Origin: Candidatus Sigynarchaeota archaeon
GTDB lineage: Archaea > Asgardarchaeota > Jordarchaeia > Jordarchaeales > Jordarchaeaceae
Length of the DNA: 10,227 nucleotides
Assembly: GCA_030587505.1 (NCBI GenBank)
Contig: JAUQYY010000349.1
Location: forward strand, 1-10,227
Reading direction: 5' to 3'
The notes under the pieces were generated by a model. It was given only the letters and a program-made list of their open reading frames with translations. It made no database searches and was not told where the DNA came from. Of the stretch, positions 5,764 to 10,227 are shown in pieces; position 1 is the first letter of the stretch, and each line of letters begins with the position of its first letter. The translations under genes and the position numbers were made by a program.

Positions 5764-6150
5764 CTAAGTCTCCTCCCTTAAAATTCTCCTCATCTCTTCC
5801 TTCTCCGGAACCACGCAAACAGTCTTCACCCTACCGTTCACAGCTATCACCGGAGTTAGCATCAACCCCCTTTCCTTAGCCTTCTCAACGTAGGGTGCCA
5901 GCCACTCGTCCATCCTCTTAAAGTCGCGTTTCTCGAAGAGTTTTTCAAGCTCCTCCGTTTCAACCCCGAGACTGTCGAGAAAAATGTGAGAGTCCACAAT
6001 CCTTCCGTACTTCTCCGCCTCCTCGGACCCGACGAATACGTGGGATAACTCTAGGTCCAGGTTTTCCTCCTTCCCTATTTCTTTGATAATTTTTGATATC
6101 CTGTGACACCGAATGCACGGAGGATTCGGACCGATCACCTCTACACGCAT
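5764..6150 (-). CDS. thioredoxin-like redox protein with a CxxC site
   Basis: A 128-residue protein with a thioredoxin-type fold: strand RVEVIGPNPPC, active site C12-I-R-C15 in PPCIRCHRI, and a late segment LMLTPVIAVNGRVKTVCVVP with the cis-proline (TP) before the third strand. It is longer than the roughly 80-residue MTH895-like redox proteins because of an insert of some 50 helical residues in the middle (SHIFLDSLGVETEELEKLF and following), so it may be a specialised family. It would reduce a disulfide in the cytoplasm; no signal peptide is present. It is first of four genes on the minus strand: the stop TAG at 5764-5766 is 1 nt from the next start. GAGGTGA lies about 9-10 nt upstream of ATG 6150, and a TATA box lies near 6265. 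Confidence 0.8.
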   Translation of the reverse strand: MRVEVIGPNPPCIRCHRISKIIKEIGKEENLDLELSHVFVGSEEAEKYGRIVDSHIFLDSLGVETEELEKLFEKRDFKRMDEWLAPYVEKAKERGLMLTPVIAVNGRVKTVCVVPEKEEMRRILREET

Positions 6151-6262
6151 AGCTTACTTTCACCTCTTATGCTGAAATGATGACCCTTCGTTTCTGATTG
6201 GCACTCACCGAATTCCGAATTGTAGAACCCGGCCACTCTGCCACTAATACGGATTATGCGCC

Positions 6263-6277
6263 GTATATAAATTTATC
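6263..6277 (-). promoter_or_regulatory. TATA box of the thioredoxin-DGC-DGC-lipoyl operon
   Basis: On the minus strand GATAAATTTATATAC is a strong TATA-type element in a GC-richer setting. Its core ATAAATTTAT is palindromic, so it could in principle drive both directions, but no plus-strand gene follows. Transcription on the minus strand would begin near 6238, giving a leader of about 90 nt before ATG 6150. Confidence 0.5.
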
Positions 6278-6660
6278 GTTCTATGACAATATATCAATAA
6301 TACCTAACCGATAGTTTCATAGAGGAGGTGCGAATTCGGTATACGCAAAAAGTTTCGGCGGACGGATGATGGGTTCCCGTTCATCACGCCTCGTTTATAG
6401 AAAAGCCTAAAGAATCCTCCTTTTGGCAAAAGAAAGGATAAAACAGGAATTAGAAACAAGCACCGGAAACCGGTTGCTAGCAGTCCACCCTTCACAGCAC
6501 AAATTGCACAAGAAACTTTTACGCCCTCACAAGAAAAGTTGAACTCGGCTAACTCTTCTGTCCATTAATCATCCAAGACCCGACCATCAAATCTTCGAAA
6601 ATCCTCTGTTCACAAGGGTGGCGAAATCCGAAGATTTAAAAAAAAGAAAGGTGTTTAGAA
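6278..6660. other. gene-poor spacer with small inverted repeats
   Basis: Nothing convincing is encoded here. The forward-strand site GAGGAGGTG (6321-6329) has no open frame of note after it. Small symmetrical elements occur: CTTTTG/CAAAAG at about 6420-6432, AGCACCGG/CCGGTTGCT near 6459-6480 (one bulge), and AAATCTTCG (6589-6597) repeated inverted as CGAAGATTT (6629-6637). The last lies just beyond the TauE gene and may belong to its 3' end. A decayed gene is possible but cannot be demonstrated. Confidence 0.4.
6638..6645 (-). terminator. T-run terminator below the TauE/SafE exporter gene
   Basis: Eight A on the plus strand give T8 on the minus strand, about 23 nt after the exporter's stop codon (6669-6671). 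It is followed by one arm of the 9-bp inverted repeat at 6589-6597 and 6629-6637. Oligo-T is the main archaeal termination signal. Confidence 0.55.
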
Positions 6661-6668
6661 CAGATTGA

Positions 6669-7661
6669 CTAGAGTGGCAGTCCTAGGTACGCAAAGACGC
6701 CAATCAGCTTTAGCCCAACGTAAACGTAGGTGATAGCCAACAGTATGCTAAGCCTTCTGGGTGATACTCTGACTGATGCCCATGCACCCACCGTTGACAT
6801 TGGGATGCTGGTTACAGCTAGTGCGGCGAACGCTAGGAGATTGACGTAACCTACAGTAAACGGTGGGAACGGACTCATTAGGAATGGAGTAATGAAGTCG
6901 GGTATGAGGCCAAGGTAGCTCAGGTAGTACAACTGATACACGTATGTGAATCCCATATTGTAGAGAATGTACAGTGTTAGCAGTGTGTTGATGGAGAACC
7001 CGTCAATGAATATCAGAGAGGAGTGGGGAAACAGCTGGCCCAGTGTTGCGAACACGGTGGCACCCACACCAGAGCTAAAAGTCATAGTCGCCAGGGAGAC
7101 CGCCACACTGATGTGAATCGGAATGTCTAGAAACCAGTTGAGAATGAGCAGATAAACGAGACCACCACCGATACCGAGGTAGTGAGCGGTTCCACCGCCA
7201 GCAACACCTGACAGGAAGTACTTTTTCGCGCTGAACTCCTCTGGAAGCTTCTCAATCGGTTTGGGCTTCCCAGTCATAAACCGATAGGCGCCGATGAGAC
7301 AGAAAACACCGAAGATGATCTTCAGGAACTCGCCGGGAGTAAGAAGGGCAAATGAGCTTCCTATGGCACCACCGATTGCTGCGCCCAGTGTGAGTATGAG
7401 CGCTCTCTTTGTTGGGAAAGCTTCTTTTATCTCGTGTCGGTATCGCCAAGCTCCTACGAGTGCGGTTGGAGCGACCACTAACATGTTTGTTCCGAACGCC
7501 AGTTTTATTGCTAGGTCTGCTGGCACACCCATGCCAACGAAGAGAAAGTGCATGAAGGGAACCATCAGAAAGCAACCGCCGACTCCGAAGAAACCGTTAG
7601 CAAATCCCACCGCAATGCCTACGAAGATAAGTATTATTACGAGCAGAATCATGGGATCCAT
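6669..7661 (-). CDS. TauE/SafE-family anion exporter (sulfite exporter-like)
   Basis: A 330-residue polytopic membrane protein with two related halves, as expected for TauE/SafE. The first half has the family motif GFANGFFGVGGCFLMVPFMH (about residues 19-38); the second repeats it as VAGGGTAHYLGIGGGLVYLL (about residues 150-170). At least eight hydrophobic segments are visible, from ILLVIILIFVGIAVG to the C-terminal ILLAITYVYVGLKLIGVFAY. Characterised members move sulfite, sulfonate-related or other small anions across the cytoplasmic membrane; the substrate here is not proven. AAAGGTG lies about 7 nt upstream of ATG 7661, and a TATA-like GTTTAAATAC at 7711-7720. Its decayed duplicate is at 3513-4163. 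The adjacent sulfur-relay genes make sulfite or thiosulfate plausible. Confidence 0.9.
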   Translation of the reverse strand: MDPMILLVIILIFVGIAVGFANGFFGVGGCFLMVPFMHFLFVGMGVPADLAIKLAFGTNMLVVAPTALVGAWRYRHEIKEAFPTKRALILTLGAAIGGAIGSSFALLTPGEFLKIIFGVFCLIGAYRFMTGKPKPIEKLPEEFSAKKYFLSGVAGGGTAHYLGIGGGLVYLLILNWFLDIPIHISVAVSLATMTFSSGVGATVFATLGQLFPHSSLIFIDGFSINTLLTLYILYNMGFTYVYQLYYLSYLGLIPDFITPFLMSPFPPFTVGYVNLLAFAALAVTSIPMSTVGAWASVRVSPRRLSILLAITYVYVGLKLIGVFAYLGLPL

Positions 7662-7710
7662 AGGTCTACACCTTTACCGTTATATTTACATTAAACGATG
7701 AATTGTCTCG

Positions 7711-7720
7711 GTATTTAAAC
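7711..7720 (-). promoter_or_regulatory. TATA box of the TauE/SafE gene
   Basis: The minus strand reads GTTTAAATAC, 50-59 nt upstream of ATG 7661; a second similar box (TTTAAATAG) is at about 7742-7750. The leader segment CTTTACCGTTATATTT (7672-7687 on the plus strand) is repeated exactly at 4183-4198 before the pseudogene copy, showing that the duplicated unit included upstream sequence. Confidence 0.5.
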
Positions 7721-7765
7721 TTTACTACTACACCCAGTTTACTATTTAAACAGAATAACCTAGAC

Positions 7766-8344
7766 TTAATGAGTGATTCTTTCTTTTCTCTGTTCGTCAC
7801 TTCTGTTGACGAAATAGGCTAGTTCCTGTATTCTCTCACCCAACCCGTGTGCCGTTTCAAACGCTTCTCTGTCGTTGGTGATTTCGCCTTTTTCAAAGGC
7901 GTATCCGAGAACTCCTCTGTGTCCGAGGATAACGCCGTGTCTGAGAAGAAAGGTGTTCAGGGTTACCAGGGTGTTTTCAACGTATCTTCTTCCCACGACG
8001 ATTGACCCGCCCACCTTGTTCTTTAGCTTTCCGTTTCTCAGGGGCCATGTTCGATCCATAAATGTTTTCATCTGGGCTGTTACGCTACCGAAGTATGAAG
8101 GGCTCGCTAGGACGATTGCCGTGGCTTCCATGAGCTTTTGGTAAATCTCTGTCATGTCGTCCTTTATGATGCATTCCGCGGTTTCCACGCAGGCTAGGCA
8201 GGACGTACAGGGCTTGATGTTGTAGTCCGCAAGTGGGATCAGCTCGGTTTCCATATCCCTGCCCAGTACCTCTAGGGTTCTCTCCAGCAAGAGGGCGGTG
8301 TTCCCTCTCTTCCTCGGCGAACCCAAGACACCAACAGCCTTCAT
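7766..8344 (-). CDS. iron-sulfur flavoprotein / NADPH-dependent FMN reductase family
   Basis: A protein of about 192 residues of the flavodoxin-like FMN reductase family. The N-terminus has the FMN phosphate loop GSPRKRGNTALLLE (from residue 8), and PCTSCLACVETAEC gives C46, C49, C52 and C58, the compact CxxCxxC-x5-C cluster of iron-sulfur flavoproteins (Isf), which bind a [4Fe-4S] cluster. ASPSYFGSVTAQMKTFMDRT is the typical flavin-binding and dimer segment. Isf proteins pass electrons in the cytoplasm of methanogens and other archaea, often for oxygen or peroxide defence. The frame extends to a TTG at 8383, but ATG 8344 starts exactly at the conserved first strand (MKAVGVLGSP) and is preferred. 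It lies between the CMD-like gene and the TauE gene, all on the minus strand. Confidence 0.9.
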   Translation of the reverse strand: MKAVGVLGSPRKRGNTALLLERTLEVLGRDMETELIPLADYNIKPCTSCLACVETAECIIKDDMTEIYQKLMEATAIVLASPSYFGSVTAQMKTFMDRTWPLRNGKLKNKVGGSIVVGRRYVENTLVTLNTFLLRHGVILGHRGVLGYAFEKGEITNDREAFETAHGLGERIQELAYFVNRSDEQRKERITH

Positions 8345-8486
8345 TCCCCTTCGACGTGTGTCTTTCCGATTCAGTTCAGTCAACTCCCTTGGGTTTGTTC
8401 ATCCTCCATTCTCTCGCTCCGGTGTTTCCTTACATTCATTCCTGCATTCGTAAACGGGTTTGTTTGTCCTATTTGAGAGGAGGCTT

Positions 8487-8510
8487 CACTCTTACTGCTG
8501 TTTTAGAGTG
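8487..8510 (-). terminator. weak hairpin downstream of the CMD-like gene
   Basis: CACTCT (8487-8492) and AGAGTG (8505-8510) form a 6-bp stem with a 12-nt loop, with a T5 run on the minus strand between the CMD-like stop codon and the stem. It may be a weak terminator. The iron-sulfur flavoprotein gene has no obvious TATA box in the 8384-8528 gap, so read-through transcription from the CMD-like gene is possible. Confidence 0.25.
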
Positions 8511-8528
8511 TTAAAAAGTTTACTTCGA

Positions 8529-8900
8529 TTATTCTGTACTCTGCTGGCTGGCTTTCTTCCATGCTGAGAGAAACACGGCGAAGGATGGCATACCCGCGAC
8601 GGGAATTATTGTGAATGCTGTTTCCAAGAGCTCGTTTTCCGTTGCTCCGGCTCTTATGGCTCCGGTCAGGTGCATGGCTGTTGCCTCAGGGTCGCGTAGG
8701 GCGGAGGTTATCGCTGCGTGCATCAACAGCTTATGCTTCCTGGAGATGTCACCATCGTTCACAGTCATTTCGTGGAGTTTCAGAAACGTTTTACAGAGCT
8801 CAGCGTTTTTCTCCTCAATAAAGGCTACAGGGTCCAGCACCCTGCCGAACTCCTCCTTGAAGGATTCAAGGCTCTTTAGAGTTTCTTCGTCTTTCGCCAT
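8529..8900 (-). CDS. carboxymuconolactone decarboxylase/AhpD-like protein without redox cysteines
   Basis: A 123-residue all-helical protein of the CMD/AhpD-like family. The core HKLLMHAAITSALRDPEA, then MHLTGAIRAGATENELLETA, and IPVAGMPSFAVFLSAWKK, follows the family pattern of helix, histidine, ARxAGxTxxEL-like turn and final helix. In AhpD-type members the segment before the histidine contains CxxC that supports peroxidase or disulfide activity; here it is DPEATAMH, with no cysteine, and the only cysteine in the protein (in AELCKTF) is elsewhere. So a disulfide-redox role is unlikely; a decarboxylase-like or regulatory role is possible but unknown. GAGGTGA lies 5 nt before ATG 8900. It precedes the iron-sulfur flavoprotein gene on the same strand. 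Confidence 0.8.
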   Translation of the reverse strand: MAKDEETLKSLESFKEEFGRVLDPVAFIEEKNAELCKTFLKLHEMTVNDGDISRKHKLLMHAAITSALRDPEATAMHLTGAIRAGATENELLETAFTIIPVAGMPSFAVFLSAWKKASQQSTE

Positions 8901-8930
8901 TGAATCACCTCATCTGCGGAAACCTTTAAC

Positions 8931-8940
8931 AATTTTAAGC
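8931..8940 (-). promoter_or_regulatory. TATA box of the CMD-like gene
   Basis: The minus strand reads GCTTAAAATT about 31-40 nt upstream of ATG 8900, placing the transcript start very close to the strong GAGGTGA ribosome site. Confidence 0.45.
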
Positions 8941-9068
8941 CAGAGTTTCACACTCAAACTAACGGATCTCACGTTTCGATTCGCACACGAATTTTACTGA
9001 GCCTTTTGATACTCATAACGGGTCCCTCGTGTTTCCGGGTTTTGGATAAAAAGGGGAGGAATGAGGGA

Positions 9069-10083
9069 CTAGTGTTGTGCGTGATTCTCTTTTATTTCCT
9101 CTTTTTTGGCTTTGGAGACGAATCTGTCTATCTTTGGTGCTAGTTTGAGAATGACTATCATGAGTGGTATCTGTATGATGGGGGCGAAGGCTGGGGGGAG
9201 CACGGCTAAACCCCCGAAGGTTGTTAGAGCAAGCGCGATGGTTATCGAGTGGTTTTTTGCTGTTACGGCGTAGCCGAGCGCTATGGTGTCACCGTAGTCG
9301 AAGCCAACGATTTTGGAGTAGATTAGAGAAATCACGAACAGTGTTGGGTACAGCGCCAGTATTCCGAGCGCAATCATGAGAATGTAGTTGAAGTGATTCA
9401 GAATCGTTTCGGCCTCCAGAGCTATTGCTATGAACACGATAACGTACATTCCGATGCTTGAGACCGCCGGGAAGGCTGGCTTAAACTCCGAGAATCTCTC
9501 CTCACCCATTCTTCTGATTAGAAACTTTCTTGTGATTAAGCCAGCTATGAGGGGGAGTACAACTATGAGCACAAGCTTCTGCATCATCATCCACACGTCA
9601 ATTGGAATGTAGCTACCCACGAGAATCAGCATCCAAAGCGGTATCAGAAAAATCGCCAGAACGAAGCTGAGAGCCACAATGATTAGCGCGGACTCTATTC
9701 TACCCTTCGCGAAACCCGTCCAGGCAACGACCATGCCGCTACACGGAACGGTAACCTTAAGAATGAAGCCCACGGTGAGGAAGGGGTTTAGGCCACTCAG
9801 AAAAATGTTTGCGAAGAATGCTCCAAGAAGCGGAGAAACCAGAAAGTTCAGTAGAACAGCCGGAGATTATCAGCTTCGGGCTCGTCAAGACGTATCTGAT
9901 TTCCTCTATCTTCACGTTGATCATCATCGGATACAGCATAAAGAACAGGGGAATCGGAACCCACGGTTTAAGCACCTTCACCCCCTCGGGGTTGAGGTGC
10001 CCCGCCACAAGTCCCAGGATTATCGAAGCCGAAACAAAGACAGGCAGATACCGGCTGATCAATCTAGAAGCTCTCAACAACAT
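9069..10083 (-). pseudogene. Acr3/BASS-family exporter gene with one frameshift
   Basis: A membrane transporter of the bile acid:sodium symporter superfamily, closest in appearance to arsenite exporters of the Acr3 type. The start MLLRASRLISRYLPVFVSAS (ATG 10083, GGAGGA just upstream) continues to LTSPKLIIS. The frame then slips by one base near 9859-9867, after which it reads AVLLNFLVSPLLGAFFANIF, GLNPFLTVGFILKV, TVPCSGMVVAWTGFAKG and further helices to the stop at 9069-9071. PCSGMVVAW resembles the Acr3 segment with its conserved cysteine. Both halves together give about 337 residues, a normal family length, so everything but one base is intact. It may be a real recent mutation, a sequencing error, or (less likely) recoding. 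Substrate unproven; arsenite or another oxyanion is inferred. Confidence 0.8.
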
Positions 10084-10141
10084 AGACTCCTCCAGCGGCA
10101 GTTCACCGCATCAAATACCGGTCTACTTCCGAAAACAAATT

Positions 10142-10151
10142 CTAAATATCA
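10142..10151 (-). promoter_or_regulatory. possible TATA box of the Acr3-like gene
   Basis: The minus strand reads TGATATTTAG about 60 nt upstream of ATG 10083, with GGAGGA lying just ahead of the start. No other clear AT-rich box lies between this point and the gene. Confidence 0.35.
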
Positions 10152-10227
10152 TAAGTCACTCAGAGGTGCTGCTTACGTACACGCTGCCTAAAAAATAGTA
10201 AAGGTGGGGTTTTGGCTTCGACCCGAA

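Noticed and set aside
5010..5879. 289-codon plus-strand open frame over the DGC genes
   Set aside because: It is a shadow of two DGC genes whose cysteine motifs, Shine-Dalgarno sites and coupled starts are on the minus strand.
6304..6495. Open frame of 63 codons on the minus strand in the gene-poor spacer
   Set aside because: No family-like sequence, no ribosome site or upstream promoter; its composition is compatible with chance.
9679..10198. Long open frames on the plus strand opposite the Acr3-like gene
   Set aside because: They are antisense shadows: the minus strand gives clear membrane helices and the PCSGMVVAW motif.
10200..10227. Possible start of a plus-strand gene: AAAGGTGGGG followed by TTG at 10212
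   Set aside because: Only five codons are visible before the window ends, so no gene can be claimed.
1..10227. CRISPR array, tRNA, rRNA or insertion sequence
   Set aside because: No regular spaced repeats, no cloverleaf-like stretch, no transposase-like coding sequence was seen on either strand.

Overview
The window looks like chromosomal DNA of an archaeon, probably a thermophilic euryarchaeote; the lineage cannot be fixed from this sequence. Evidence: AT-rich TATA-type boxes upstream of gene starts, Shine-Dalgarno sites of the GGAGGTGAT kind, GTG and TTG starts, arginine written mostly as AGG/AGA, T-run terminators, and an AbrB-PIN toxin-antitoxin pair of archaeal type. The theme is sulfur and redox chemistry, with one metalloid-type exporter.

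Plus strand, 1-3400: three tandem DsrE/F/H-like sulfur-carrier genes (115-1204; the third lacks a normal in-frame start), a small thioredoxin-fold protein with an odd CxC motif (1424-1714), two adjoining decayed genes (1689-2579; the first carries a cysteine-rich zinc ribbon), then an AbrB/PIN toxin-antitoxin pair (2680-3389) with its own TATA box and palindrome.

Minus strand, 10083 down to 3513: a frameshifted Acr3/BASS-family exporter, a carboxymuconolactone-decarboxylase-like protein without the redox cysteines, an iron-sulfur flavoprotein, and an intact TauE/SafE exporter (6669-7661). Then comes a tight four-gene operon (6150 to 4411): thioredoxin-like protein, two DGC-type zinc-binding proteins, and a lipoyl-carrying GcvH-like protein. 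After it lie a truncated third DGC gene (4177-4350) and a wrecked second copy of the TauE/SafE gene (3513-4163).

Working model (inference): DsrE-type carriers, CxxC/CxC thioredoxin-fold proteins, DGC zinc proteins and a lipoyl carrier protein could pass sulfur or thiol-bound groups among themselves, while TauE/SafE exports sulfite or a related anion. No other glycine-cleavage gene is visible next to the H-protein, so a role outside glycine cleavage is plausible. The window also holds an unusual number of broken reading frames. At least the TauE copy is a real pseudogene, because it has a deletion of about 334 nt; the single-base shifts in the third DsrE gene and in the Acr3 gene could be real or sequencing errors.
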